From: Parietichytrium sp. I65-24A
Lineage: Eukaryota > Sar > Bigyra > Thraustochytrida > Thraustochytriidae
Assembly: GCA_012862575.1 (NCBI GenBank)
Contig: BLSF01000037.1
Location: 372,001-436,000, forward strand
Length of the DNA: 64,000 bases
Reading direction: 5' to 3'
The notes below the pieces were generated by a model that saw only the letters and a list, made by a program, of their open reading frames with translations, was not told the DNA's origin and ran no database searches. Position numbers and translations under genes: made by a program. Positions 9,600-19,604 of this stretch are shown one piece after another (position 1 is the first letter of the stretch; the number at the start of each line of letters is the position of its first letter).

Positions 9600-10417
9600 C
9601 TACTTTTTCTTGCCTTTTTTGCCCTTCTTGCCTTTGGCTTTGGGCTTTTTCTTCATTTTAGAAAGATAACTCGGTATGTCTCGCGTCGGAGCAGTGGGCA
9701 ACGTCGTAATTGGTTGCCCGCGAGCTAGCCTGTCTTTGTTGATGGCGAAGAATCGCTCTTCGATGGAAGCCGTTTTCGGGAGCCCCAAGATCTGTCCAAC
9801 TTCGTAGTCTGTGTGCCCATACTCGGCAAACCAGAAGGCGGGGTTGTTACCAAACATATCGCGCGCGTTTATGTCTGCTCCGCCAAACATGACGAGCATC
9901 CGAGCAATATCTAAATTCCCTGCTCTGACCGCCAAATGCAAACATGTAAATCCTGAATTTTTGTCCTTGATATCTGGGTCTGCGCCGTTAGCCAGCAAAA
10001 GCTCCACTGTGTCAGTGCACCCGTTCTGGCAAGCAATGTGTAGCGGAGTAAACCCTCCGATCTTGGCGTCCTCTCGCTGGTTCATGATGCGGTATCGAGC
10101 CTGTTTCGCGGAAGGAATATCTGATTAGTTAGATATACAACTCCCCACTCTGCACCCACTTCCTGACCCTGTGTACTTACCTCCTCGGTCATTCCTTCAA
10201 GATGCGCGAGGAGAAACTTGAGCATTCTCGCGCTCTTCTTGGCCGCGCACACGTGCAAGTAGGTGCTTTTGTTCGGGCCGTGCGCGTATGCCAAGTCCAG
10301 GGAGTATCCGTCCTCCGCATCTTTGCTTTCGAGGGATATGCGCGGGTGCACGCCCAGAACGCCCATCACCTCTTCGAGGTCCCCCAGCGCCACGGCGTGA
10401 TACAATAAGCTCTCCAT
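9600..10417 (-). CDS. Ankyrin-repeat protein, 2 exons
   Basis: Exon 1 is 10417-10181 and exon 2 is 10100-9600. The 80-nt intron (10101-10180) has donor GTAAGT and acceptor ACAG. The joined product is 245 residues. Ankyrin repeats are clear in exon 2: GGFTPLHIACQNGCTDTVELL, then GFTCLHLAVRAGNLDIARML, then a degenerate third. Exon 1 holds weaker repeats (LLYHAVALGDLEEVMGVL, STYLHVCAAKK). The C-terminus is a lysine/glycine tail (KGKKGKKGKKK) that could bind nucleic acid or acidic partners or act as a nuclear signal. The role is presumably protein-protein interaction; no partner can be named. Start at the first ATG in frame. The tail lies right next to the 3' end of the MCU gene on the other strand. 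Confidence 0.85.
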
Positions 10418-11470
10418 CCCGTCCCCTCCAAGCTGCGGAGTTCGTGCAGCGCGTTGTGGAATGATGTGCCTCTGCGTCTGCACTTGCTTCTACTGAAGTT
10501 CTCGATCGCCGATCGTAGCTTAAAACTAAACCAGAATTCTGAACTCTGATTTCAGAACTCTGAATTCTGAACTCAGTTCAGATGATCTCAGATGATCGAG
10601 ACCCCGACTTTCTGTTTCAAGACACACAGCCTCGCCTCTACAGACTACACAAACCAACTCAACAACTCAACAATTCACAATCGTTTTATCGTCTGCATAT
10701 ACTCATGCATGCTCGCAGTCGACGTGCGCATGGTAAATCAAACTGCCCAGCTCTCGTCACAGAAACAGTACTCATACACAACTCACAGTCAGGTCATGTC
10801 AGGTCACTCTTTGCCTCATCTTCCCCTTTAGCAAACCTGCTACCCAGAACGATAGGCCGCGAACGGATCAAAACGACGATCAGCTCTCTGTTCGGCACCG
10901 AGAGTTCGATTTTGCCTTTGGCACAAGTGCTGGAAACCGGGCCTCGAAAGTCGCTGTGCGGTGGGAAGGCACTTTATCCCAGGTGTGTTGTTCGTAAGAT
11001 TGCGGAGAAGTGAGATGGTGGGAAGGCTAGCTGGAGATAGGCGATTGAAATCTTGGAGCGCTCGTTGCGAAAGATAGAAAGCAGGATGGCGAGATGTGAA
11101 AGATGTGAAAGATGTGAAAGATGTGAAAGGCAGTGGAAACTGTGAACACACAACCTTGATTCGCAGTCATTCACAGTCAATGAGTTGGTTGTGCTTCAAT
11201 AAAGATGAACAATAAACATTGCACAATTAAACAAGAAGCTGTGGACTGACATGCTTGTATCATACACTAAGTTACAGATTGGATTGTGACGGACATTGCA
11301 ACAAGGCCTTTCTAAGTTTAGCTGAAGTATGCTGAAGTGGTGGATTGAACAGATTGAATTGAACCGTGAGCGAACTCAGTAGTGAGCGACAGCGCGTGGA
11401 AGGCAGAACGGAAACGAAGAAGGAGCGGTGAACGCAGTGGATCAGATTCCGTGCGAGGCAAAAGAGCAAA
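10418..11470. other. Intergenic stretch with short repeats
   Basis: No gene is supported. It contains a cluster of TCTGAATTC/CAGTTCAG words at about 10535-10580, an ACTCACAGTCA motif at 10781-10791, an ATTCACAGTCA motif at 11169-11179 and a 9-bp tandem repeat. It should include the promoters of the ankyrin gene and of the hydratase gene. Confidence 0.5.
11092..11127 (+). repeat. 9-bp tandem repeat (AGATGTGAA) x4
   Basis: Four perfect copies of AGATGTGAA stand in tandem, about 350 nt upstream of the hydratase start codon. Confidence 0.8.
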
Positions 11471-12477
11471 ATGGGCGGCGACGATAAGATTGTGGAGACC
11501 GAGGAGTACCTCAACAAGTGGACGGAACAGAAGGTCTCGTAAGTTTCTTCCCGTTGGTGTTGGTGTTGTGAAGGAGCGTCTGCTCTGCGTTTGTGTCATT
11601 TCCACTTGCTCTCTGGAATGGTTCTGACTGGTTGCCCCGCAGCTACAACAAGCGCGACCTTCTGGTGTACGCGTCTGGAATCGGCTGTGATGAACTCAAC
11701 TTCACGTACGAACATGAGGACGGTTTCGCAGCTTTCCCAACCTACCCAATTGTGCTTCCGTTCAAGGGGGTCGACCAGGATGTGGTCTCTTTCCCTTCTG
11801 ATGCCATGGCAGAGTCTGCGCCCATGCCTCCACTTCCGGGCATCAAGGTCGGTCTTGACGGAGAACGTTACATTGAGAAGATCGCTCCTCTCGATGTGGA
11901 TGGAGGCGAGCTCACTTTGAAGGGTCGCATCATTGGCGTCCACAAGCGTGGGTCCGGAGCATCCGTGGAGAAGGAAGAACTCTTGGTGGACAAGAACGGC
12001 AAAGTCTTGTACAAGCTCATCAGTGGATCTTTTCTGGTCGGGGCCAAGAACTTCAAGGACTCTGGTGTGTCCAACTCTGAGAAAGTGGACGTCCCGAGCC
12101 GCAGCCCAGACGCTGTCGTGGACATCCAAACCAGCGTAACCCAGGCGCACGTTTACAGGCTTTCCGGAGACTACAACCCTCTTCACATTGACCCATCCTT
12201 CGCACAAATGAGCGGCTTCAAGGCTCCAATCCTTCACGGACTGTGCAGCCTGGGAATCACCGCCCGTGCTGTCATCAAGCAGTACTGCGACGGCAACCCA
12301 GACAACTTCAAGTCCATCAAGGCCCGCTTCGCAAAGCCAGTCTTTCCAGGCCAGACGTTGTCTGTTGAGATGTGGAAGGAGGGCAACAAGGTCATTCTTC
12401 AGACCAAGGTCAAGGAAACTGGCCAGGTGTGCATCAACAACGCTTATGTCATGCTCAACTCCGGCGCAAAGCTTTAA
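11471..12477 (+). CDS. Peroxisomal enoyl-CoA hydratase 2 (MaoC-like hot-dog protein), 2 exons
   Basis: Exon 1 is 11471-11538 and exon 2 is 11643-12477. The 104-nt intron has donor GTAAGT and acceptor CCGCAG. The product is 300 residues. The C-terminal half carries the hydratase-2 signature YRLSGDYNPLHIDPSFA (catalytic Asp and His) followed by GFKAPILHGLCSLG; the N-terminal half is the usual degenerate hot-dog. This is the architecture of R-specific 2-enoyl-CoA hydratase, as in the hydratase part of peroxisomal multifunctional enzyme type 2, here as a stand-alone protein. It hydrates trans-2-enoyl-CoA to (R)-3-hydroxyacyl-CoA in fatty-acid beta-oxidation. The last three residues, AKL, are an accepted variant of the PTS1 signal, supporting a peroxisomal location. 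The splice gives a smooth junction (QKVS-YNKRDLLVYA). Confidence 0.92.
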
Positions 12478-12814
12478 ATCTGCTCTGCTCGCCAGATCAT
12501 GTCTCTTTGTAGAAATGCTCCCGTTTCTTTTTCCTTATTTCATGACTTACTCACTATTCATTATATAAAACAAAGAAATACCTCACAAACATATCTCGAG
12601 TCCTCCAAACCCATGCCGGCAGGCACGATACAGAAGAGAAGAGAGCCACGCTGTCGATAACAAACTACGATGACCGCAATGGCGGCTTTTGCAAGTTGTG
12701 GCTGCTGAGTGAAGATTGAAGGTCCACAAAGTCCAGAAGCCAACAAGTTATGATTAGTGGACAGCGGTAACCCCGACTGACATTCACATACACACACAGA
12801 CACATCCACTTACA
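12478..12814. other. Intergenic, hydratase to RNase III
   Basis: Short spacer, with an AT-rich hydratase 3' flank containing TATATAAAA at about 12562. No gene seen. Confidence 0.4.
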
Positions 12815-13750
12815 ATGGTACGTACTGTACGTACTCTGCAAAGTGAACACAGTGTCAGCAGCAGCGCGATGATGCAGTACAGTATCCTTTCGCGGTGGAG
12901 GCTTCGAGTCCACCATAGAGACGGGCTGGGTCTCACTCTCAAGCCATACGGCAAGCGGGTTGACGTCGCGCAAGTGCTGAAGAGACTGAGGGCAATACCG
13001 AGCGGCTGCGGTGGTATCGCGACAATGACGACGGACTTCGAACGCGACTGCAGAAGTGTGCAGGAAAAGACCAAGTATTTCTTTAAGAATCACGAGTTGC
13101 TGAAAGAAGCGCTCACTCACAAGAGCTACTGGGAGGGTGACAACGGTATCTCATACCAGAGACTGGAGTTTTTGGGGGATGCCATCCTTGCTAGCTTTCT
13201 CGCGAGGAAGGTTTATGATGAAAACCTGGACCTAAAAGAAGGCGGCCTCTCGACTCTAAAGAGAGGCCTAGAATGCAAATTGACTCTTGCGGATTTAGCG
13301 GTCCAATACGGCATGACAAAAGCTCTTCGTCGGTCTAAAGGCTTGATAAAGCTTTCGGAGAAGATCCAATCAGACATATTTGAGGCTTGGGTTGCGGCAC
13401 TTTATAAAGATTCAGGTCCCTCAATCTGTGACGACGTACTCACACGGATTTTCACGGGCGTGGAACCGAGATTTTCGAATCCAAAAGGAGATTTCCAAGA
13501 GCTGGTCAAGAAAGAATTTCCGAAAGAATTCGGGGATGTCACCCCAACATACGAAATGGAGTGGCAAAAGGGGCCCGATGATGACCCAACTTTTTCTTGT
13601 CGTGTAGGACTAAGACTTGGGTCTCGCACTAAATGGCTCGAAAGCGGCCAAGGAGGTAGCATAGGAGAAGCAGAAGGGAAAGCCGCAGAAAAAGCTCTCA
13701 TACGCGCAAACACACACTTTGCCGATTTCACTCAATTGAAAGAGATATAA
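12815..13750 (+). CDS. Ribonuclease III (one RNase III domain plus dsRNA-binding domain)
   Basis: The frame encodes 311 residues. After an extension of about 70 residues, residues 85-215 form an RNase III domain. The signature block is QRLEFLGDAIL, with catalytic E118 and D122, and the second block is SDIFEAWVAALYKD, with D187 and E190, so all four metal-binding acids are kept. Residues about 225-297 fit a double-stranded RNA-binding domain (FQELVKKEF, then PTYEMEW, ending GEAEGKAAEKAL). This is the bacterial/yeast-like class 1 arrangement that cleaves dsRNA, for example in pre-rRNA processing. The true start is unclear: ATGs at 12815, 12869 and 13025 are all in frame, and the region from 12869 is basic and could be a targeting peptide. 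No helicase or PAZ domain, so it is not a full Dicer. Confidence 0.9.
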   Translation: MVRTVRTLQSEHSVSSSAMMQYSILSRWRLRVHHRDGLGLTLKPYGKRVDVAQVLKRLRAIPSGCGGIATMTTDFERDCRSVQEKTKYFFKNHELLKEALTHKSYWEGDNGISYQRLEFLGDAILASFLARKVYDENLDLKEGGLSTLKRGLECKLTLADLAVQYGMTKALRRSKGLIKLSEKIQSDIFEAWVAALYKDSGPSICDDVLTRIFTGVEPRFSNPKGDFQELVKKEFPKEFGDVTPTYEMEWQKGPDDDPTFSCRVGLRLGSRTKWLESGQGGSIGEAEGKAAEKALIRANTHFADFTQLKEI

Positions 13751-13909
13751 TGAAATTCTTCTTCTCGACATTTCCGGCTTTTTGAAGCTCCAAAATGAAC
13801 ATCTCCCTGGCCAGCCGCAAATCCGGCTACGGAAAGACTCCACCTGCTCTGCCTGTCTCTTCAGTCTCTTCCTCCATTCCCCTTTTCCTCCTGTCACTTA
13901 GGGGTTTAG

Positions 13910-14420
13910 CTTGGACGAACAAGGTTGCTGAACTGGTTGTGAGTAAAATTTGTGGTCTCCTTGTTTTGAATTTAAAAAGTCTACAGAAAGATAACTGGTG
14001 GCCGCGGTGGGAACTTGAACGTAATGCTGTTCCGATTGATCGAACTGTTTCCACAGAGATTATCCCATCGGATGCATCATCGAGGAGGACAGGACGAGAT
14101 TGAAGCTCATTTTCGGCAAAGGAAAACCCGATCAAATCCTCTTCGCAGATCCATGGAAACTCGAGGTTCTCTTCATTGGGTCCGCTCTGCTATACCTTTG
14201 CAAGTACAACTTTGATGACCATATCTCCGTCTACCCGCTACTTGTGCCATACAAAGGAAACGGATGGGATGTCCGTGTCAAGAACGACCGGCGACTCAAA
14301 CCACAATCGGAGACGGCGGCCATTGAAATCATCCACAGCGAAGGAATGAACGATTTTACCAGCACGTCTCGGATGAAATCCTTGCAGAACGAACACACAA
14401 AGACAGAAAACACGGATTGA
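13910..14420 (+). CDS. Small spliced protein of unknown function (first exon not certain)
   Basis: Exon 13910-13938 and exon 14057-14420 join across a 118-nt intron (donor GTGAGT, acceptor CCACAG). They give about 130 residues reading LLNWLDYPIGCIIEEDR, then a conserved-looking FGKGKPDQILFADPWKLEVLF, one hydrophobic stretch (IGSALLYLC) and a charged tail. The upstream exon with the ATG is not settled; TTTAG at 13905-13909 may be an acceptor. An ATG at 13795 lies in another frame. I do not recognise the family. The clean frame through the splice supports a real gene, but both its start and its function are open. Confidence 0.45.
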
Positions 14421-14580
14421 ACTAAGAAACAACGATAAAAATAGTTACCTTTCAATTAAATTGAGTATTCAGTAGTGTGCACGGCCGATGATACGCAACT
14501 CATCAACGTGGTCAAATGATCGAGTACCAAGGACGCAAGCAAGATGAAGGCGTAAGTGTACGCAGTATCAATTCGCTTGC

Positions 14581-14943
14581 TCATCGAACCGATCTTCTTT
14601 TCATCTTTGCCCGATTAGGTTGACAACTTCTCATAAACGGCCAGGACATCAGACACCATAGCACAAAAATGAGGGCAACGAGCTGGAACAGTACTGCCAC
14701 AACCTTGAGTACCCCATTCGAGCTTTCATTGCCTTGGTTCAAGTCCGGAGAGTCCATTGAAGCGGATGCTATTCTTCCTCCACTGGTATTCGAGTCCTGC
14801 AAGTCTTGCAAGCCCTTCAAGTCCTGCGAGTCCTTCGAATCCTGCGAGTCTTGCGAGTCTTGCAAGTATCGCAAGTCCTGCGAGTCTCGCGAGTCCTTTT
14901 GCAAGTATTGCGAGTCCTGCGAGTCTCGCAACTCCTCCAACAC
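14581..14943 (-). CDS. Repeat-rich ORF with a C-terminal membrane segment (start uncertain)
   Basis: This minus frame encodes an N-terminal region of repeated DSQDL-type units, followed by a strong hydrophobic segment (VLKVVAVLFQLVALIFVLW) near the C-terminus and a basic tail. That layout suggests a tail-anchored membrane protein. The first codon used here is GTG; no ATG opens the frame, and it stays open further upstream, so a spliced 5' exon is likely if the gene is real. The repeats come from a 9-bp minisatellite that is also open on the other strand as a Cys/Ser-rich frame, so the ORF could be a by-product of the repeat. The membrane segment lies outside the repeat and argues for a gene. 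Confidence 0.35.
   Translation of the reverse strand: MLEELRDSQDSQYLQKDSRDSQDLRYLQDSQDSQDSKDSQDLKGLQDLQDSNTSGGRIASASMDSPDLNQGNESSNGVLKVVAVLFQLVALIFVLWCLMSWPFMRSCQPNRAKMKRRSVR
14792..14938. repeat. Degenerate 9-bp minisatellite
   Basis: About sixteen imperfect units of the type GAGTCYTGC/AAGTCYTGC stand in tandem. The 9-bp period keeps both strands open. On the minus strand it codes for (DSQ)-like triplets and on the plus strand for (ESC/KSC)-like triplets. Confidence 0.85.
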
Positions 14944-15215
14944 TCCTTGTGAGTTTGCTTCTGATCTGTGTGACCATGTGTGACCTGTCTGATCTGGCTG
15001 GCTGGTTGATTGAAGCTCGCTAGCTACCTAGTGTACTGGCGGTGAGTGCTGAGTACTGAGATGTACTGAGTACAGCATGTAAGCTACGAGGGACTCGGAT
15101 GGACTCAGCGGCAAATGTGAGCACTGACTCAGTCTGTGAGTGTGAGTGTGAGTACCGGTACTGAGTACCAGCACCGTGACGGTGACTCAAAAGTACAGGG
15201 ATAGTCCAGGCCAAG

Positions 15216-17354
15216 ATGAAGCGGCGCGAGAAGAGCAAGCAGAAGGATGCTATGGAGCAAAAGAAGGAGAAGGAGAAGAAGAAGAAGCGGCCCTTGAAGA
15301 TGGTGGTCAAGTTTTTCGATCCGGAGGCGAGTGCGAACGGTCGCGACGATGAGAAGGAAGGGGCTGTAATGGGCGCTAGCGCCAGCTCGGAGGAGATCAA
15401 GGCGGAGGTGGTGAAGAGTGTGGCGGCAGAGACCGCCGAGCACGTTATCGATACCGCGTTCGAGGGAATTCGAGAAGAAGTTGCCAAGGATCGGGCTGTT
15501 CCTCCTACACTGCACAATGCAACTTCTGACGACATTGCCGATGATTTTGACGATTTTCAAAGCGTGGTGTTCGAAGAAATGAAGCCAGTTGTGACTATGG
15601 CCGGGGTGCCAGACGCCAAGTCAACTTCCTTAAAAAACCAGCCTCGCTCAAATCGACCAATCTTCTTTAGGCTCGTCGACTGGATTCGAAGGCGTAGAAC
15701 GCCAGAGGGTAGCGACTCTGCTAGAAACACAAGGAAGGAGGGAAATGAAGGAAACAAGGAGATCACGGCAAGCCTTGGGCATTCAGGAAAAACAAAGGTG
15801 ACTTGCAAAAGTCGATTAAAATGTGCGATGGTGCTTGTTATTCTGATTACCAGTGTTTGTAGCATTGGCTTTGTGTCAAGATTAGATTTGAGATCTCTAC
15901 CCCAAGCACTTGGAAATAGCCTTGGCCCTTTGGTTGGCGAGATAGACACATTAACTCCAGATCAAAATTTGGAAACCAAAGCACCAACAGCATCTCCATC
16001 TGTCGCACAGGAACCGGTCGGGTCGGCTGCTGTTCCAAAACCATCAAGCTCGCGCGTTGTCGGTGAGACACCAAAGCAGGAACCAAGTTCATCACCGACG
16101 CCACACGCTCATGTCGAGAATCTTCCGAAGGAACAGCCTTCAGGAGAGGCAAAAGGGGATGGAGATGCTGAGACGCAGTACGAGGAGGTCGGTCCTGTCA
16201 TACAGAATGTCATACCGAATGCCGCTCGCACACGTTCGCCTACATTTGCGCCCACGTGGTCCGCTAGTTCGGAAGGGCAAGTCCCTGAAATAATCAAGCC
16301 TAGAATCTGGTTGTCGACCCGAGAGCCGACGACTATAGCTACAACGTCTTCTCCCTCCTTAGCACCAAGCGTATATGAACCCGAAAGCACCAGGCCAGTT
16401 GTCACTGCTCCTGAAACGCGTGCCCCGTCTTTGTCAGTGGCTGGTCTTTTAGAGGAGGAGCAGCCGAAGATCAATTTCTCAGACGATATTGGCCCTTCTT
16501 CTGAAGTGTCATCATCTCCAACGACAGATATTCAAGTCGTGATTCACAAGGTTGCCAATGCGCCGTCAGCAAGCGGGGCTCTGGTCGTGAATGGTGTACT
16601 CCCTCAAGGCACCACTGAGGCTAGCAAAGGAGCGCCTGATGCTCAAACTGAAGTAGCCGAGCCTGTTGTAATACGCACAGCACAACCTGAAAATGACAAT
16701 GACCAGGTCGCGGTTCCGTCTGTGAAACGAATAGATGAAGAACCTGCAATTCCGATTATTTTTGCTGTTACTACCCAGCCAACGGCTACTCCCAACACCC
16801 TGATTAACAGTAAGTCAACAGGTTCGTCGCCAACCTCACCGACAAAGGATACTGAGGCCAAAAACAATCCCGTTGGACTTGGAGATGCAGAAATCACAAA
16901 GTCGGCAGACGGTGGCCAAGAAGTTGCTCCACTGCCCTCGGGATCAGACTCTTCTGACGGTAGTGTCCCAGCGCATGACCAAGCGGCCGATGACATTGCT
17001 TCAATACCTTCCAAATCACGAACAGATTCACCGACACCATTTCTTCAGCCTGAAGTAGGGAGTATCAAAATCGATGGCCAAGACCCGGACGGCCAGGGTG
17101 CTGCAAATTTGCCGCCAAAACCCGACATCGCGGAGATTGGCGGAGATTCAAACGAGCAGGATCCAATCATCACTTTTCTCAGACAAATTCGCTTGGAGCG
17201 ATTTTATCAACCTCTTGTAGATCTCGGCGTTGAAGGGCTAGATGATCTGAAACTATTGATGGAGGAGTCTGAACAGGAGCTGATCTCCATTGGCATGTCT
17301 AAAGTGCAGAGGCTCCGACTTCGAAAGTCTCTGGCAGTTTTGCCGTCGCCTTGA
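15216..17354 (+). CDS. Single-pass membrane protein with Ser/Pro/Thr-rich stalk and C-terminal SAM domain
   Basis: The 712-residue product starts with a highly basic segment (KRREKSKQKD, EKKKKRP). A membrane segment lies at about residues 203-225 (CAMVLVILITSVCSIGFV), followed by a long low-complexity region rich in Ser, Thr, Pro, Ala and Glu with motifs such as RSPTFAPT and SSPSLAPS. The last 65 residues fit a sterile alpha motif: FLRQIRLERFYQPLVDLGV, then LDDLKLLMEESEQELISIGM and the basic end RLRLRKSL. SAM domains oligomerise or bind other SAM proteins. No signal peptide is seen, so orientation is open. If the basic N-terminus is cytosolic, the SAM domain would be outside or luminal, which would be odd. 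Promoter side: divergent from the repeat ORF at 14943. Confidence 0.8.
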   Translation: MKRREKSKQKDAMEQKKEKEKKKKRPLKMVVKFFDPEASANGRDDEKEGAVMGASASSEEIKAEVVKSVAAETAEHVIDTAFEGIREEVAKDRAVPPTLHNATSDDIADDFDDFQSVVFEEMKPVVTMAGVPDAKSTSLKNQPRSNRPIFFRLVDWIRRRRTPEGSDSARNTRKEGNEGNKEITASLGHSGKTKVTCKSRLKCAMVLVILITSVCSIGFVSRLDLRSLPQALGNSLGPLVGEIDTLTPDQNLETKAPTASPSVAQEPVGSAAVPKPSSSRVVGETPKQEPSSSPTPHAHVENLPKEQPSGEAKGDGDAETQYEEVGPVIQNVIPNAARTRSPTFAPTWSASSEGQVPEIIKPRIWLSTREPTTIATTSSPSLAPSVYEPESTRPVVTAPETRAPSLSVAGLLEEEQPKINFSDDIGPSSEVSSSPTTDIQVVIHKVANAPSASGALVVNGVLPQGTTEASKGAPDAQTEVAEPVVIRTAQPENDNDQVAVPSVKRIDEEPAIPIIFAVTTQPTATPNTLINSKSTGSSPTSPTKDTEAKNNPVGLGDAEITKSADGGQEVAPLPSGSDSSDGSVPAHDQAADDIASIPSKSRTDSPTPFLQPEVGSIKIDGQDPDGQGAANLPPKPDIAEIGGDSNEQDPIITFLRQIRLERFYQPLVDLGVEGLDDLKLLMEESEQELISIGMSKVQRLRLRKSLAVLPSP

Positions 17355-18632
17355 CCGCCTTGCGATCGTGATACCACTTTCGCCCCGAAACCCGCGCTCA
17401 GAATTGCACCGTTCATCGAGTTTTTCAGGACCGGTCCTAAATCCCATTGCTCCAAACGCACTCGCATTCACAATCACGATCACAGTGAATTGATCGCTAC
17501 TGCGTTGTCTCCACGAACTCGGCTATCTCCACTGCCAGAATTCAGCTCTTGATCCCGAGCGTTTCTCTTTCCTGTCTCATGATTGCGTTGCGCACATTTA
17601 GCGCCGAATTAGCTACTCTGGGCTATCACACACATGCACCTACCTACACATGTGGAGTGGTTTCAGTGGCGAAAAAATAAATCGATAAGGCATTTCTTTA
17701 TGCAGTTAGGTAGACGAGGGAGATTACTGGCGCATCGTTCATGAACAAATAGATGGTAGGTTAGTAGCGTCTTATACGACAATCAGTAGCTGCTCTCGGG
17801 CTAACTCTTTTTTTGACAGGAAATTCGTTCAACTCTCTTGAAAAGAAAAAGTTTTTCAGTTCAAAAGAAATTATTCGAGGTGGTGAAGGGACAAAATTGA
17901 GGACGATTTGTGGAAGAACAAACTTGAAAAGTTGGAAAGGTTAAACGGCAGCAACGTCTTTATTTGCCCTTGCATCCCTTGCTCTCTGCTTTGGCACGAG
18001 AGGCTCCTAGTGGAGTGTTCTTGAAGCTGTTGTCACAGGCAATATTAGACAGTTCATCCCGAGGTGATTCAGGTACACTCCGAAATCGATCTTGCAGCTA
18101 CACCAATTACACACCAACCTGGAACAGAGGGTGAACAGAATAGTGACAGGAAAAACACTCTCCAAACAAAGGTGCCGCACCTTGCTTGGAGTGGACGCTA
18201 AAGCTTCCCCTCTCACATTACTTTTCTGAATTCTAAAATCTGAATTCTGAACTCTGGTATTGCCACTCATTCACCTTTCTTGTGTGTTTTAAAACGACTG
18301 CGAACTATAATTATGAAAGAGAAAGAGAGAAAGTTTGATGGATAATAACCTTTTCCTGTGACTGGCGAACCGAATCATTGCGTTCTTCCGAGACCAAAAC
18401 TTGAGACCAAAGGTGTGAAAGGATCGCTACGATTCTGAGCAACTTGGACGTGCGAATCTGGGCCCAAATCCCCAATACATAGAGAGAAAAGCTTTCTTTG
18501 AAACATTTGAACGGACGGACCGGCAATAACAAAGAATCATAGTTTACCACGAGAGGCCAAAGGCTTGCGCATGCGAGCGGTGGCGGGAACGAAGACATTG
18601 TTGCGGCGGGCACGTCGCAGACAAAGCAGAGA
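17355..18632. other. Intergenic stretch with one possible exon
   Basis: No complete gene is supported. A possible minus-strand terminal exon (17960-18097) is listed separately. A TCTGAATTC word cluster is at about 18226-18256. Confidence 0.4.
17960..18097 (-). CDS. Possible terminal exon of a small protein
   Basis: On the minus strand an acceptor-like GGTGTAG at 18098-18104 is followed by 45 codons and a TAA. They read LQDRFRSVPESPRDELSN, then a Lys/Gly/Cys-containing tail ending KGCKGK. Codon use looks natural and the frame is closed just before the acceptor. I could not find the upstream exon, so this is weak. No family recognised. Confidence 0.25.
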   Translation of the reverse strand: MQDRFRSVPESPRDELSNIACDNSFKNTPLGASRAKAESKGCKGK

Positions 18633-19604
18633 ATGTTCGCAGACCTCCTTGCATGCATGGGCTCTTCTGGCAAAGAGCAGCAGATTGAATTGCAAGCAAA
18701 GAGTATCACCGAGACTCGTGAGAAGCCGCAGGGCAGTCACAACTCTGCATCCAAAGAACTGTATCTGACGCCTGAACCGCATTCGCCTTCCTCATCACTG
18801 TCTTCGCAAAAGCAAAACCGGCATCGGAGGCGGGAAGACGCCGTTTGTTTGGCATCGTCAGAAGGGAATGTCGCCAAGAAAGGGAAAGCAGGTGACGGGA
18901 AGCGCGGAAAACATAGAAAGCGACGAGGTTTGCGTAAAAGGATGAGGAGTCGCGGGCACGGCACTCTCAACCTCGCTGACCTTGAGAATGCTACGTCGGT
19001 TGATGTCGACAGCATTGACATCACAAAGAACTCTATCAACAAGGAGTTTGGCACGTTTGGTGCGCTTCCTGTGGGCACGCGCAAGGTGTGGGATAGCGCC
19101 TTTCGACTGCGCCGCGCTTCGAAACCCAAAGTGAGCTCCGCTCGGGTGATGGCTGGAAACTATAAATACATTGTCACGCTGGATACCTCCGGTCTGTCCA
19201 TTGGGCCGTCGAGGTCCACGTTCATCAAGGTATGGCTCATCAACACAGAGCTTGGCTACAGTATCTTAGCCACCTCTGCAAAGCTTTCACGTCGATCTCG
19301 CGTAGCCGAATTCGACATTCCAGTCCCGCCTAGTGACAGCGGGAAGCTCTGGTCCATGGAGCTTCGCGTGCAGGCGTCGACCAACACCATCTTTTCCACT
19401 GTCGAAGTGCGTACGCAGCTACACTTGCTTCCCCGCAGCTTGCCCGTGTCCCCGCGAGTGCGCGATTTGATTCTCGACGGGGCTGACCAAACGCCATGGA
19501 TTCGCCGCACCAAGCTCATGCGGCTGCAGCAAAAGCAGGAGCAGCGCAAGCGCCGTTCGCAGCAACGCCCTGCATCCCCTGACAAACCTGCAGCTCCCGT
19601 TTAG
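18633..19604 (+). CDS. Basic protein of unknown function
   Basis: The ATG at 18633 opens 323 codons. Residues 1-75 are polar and Ser-rich, and residues about 82-112 form a strongly basic block (GKRGKHRKRRGLRKRMRSRG) that could be a nuclear signal or bind nucleic acid. Residues about 165-275 look folded, with alternating hydrophobic strands (YKYIVTLDTSG, TFIKVWLINTELGYSIL, LWSMELRVQAS) that may form a beta-sandwich. The C-terminus is Gln/Arg-rich. I do not recognise a known domain. The clean 970-nt frame with folded-looking content supports a real gene. Confidence 0.65.
   Translation: MFADLLACMGSSGKEQQIELQAKSITETREKPQGSHNSASKELYLTPEPHSPSSSLSSQKQNRHRRREDAVCLASSEGNVAKKGKAGDGKRGKHRKRRGLRKRMRSRGHGTLNLADLENATSVDVDSIDITKNSINKEFGTFGALPVGTRKVWDSAFRLRRASKPKVSSARVMAGNYKYIVTLDTSGLSIGPSRSTFIKVWLINTELGYSILATSAKLSRRSRVAEFDIPVPPSDSGKLWSMELRVQASTNTIFSTVEVRTQLHLLPRSLPVSPRVRDLILDGADQTPWIRRTKLMRLQQKQEQRKRRSQQRPASPDKPAAPV

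Noticed and set aside
18311-18709. 132-codon minus ORF overlapping the basic-protein gene
   Set aside because: No domain, and it is antisense to the plus-strand start of a better gene.
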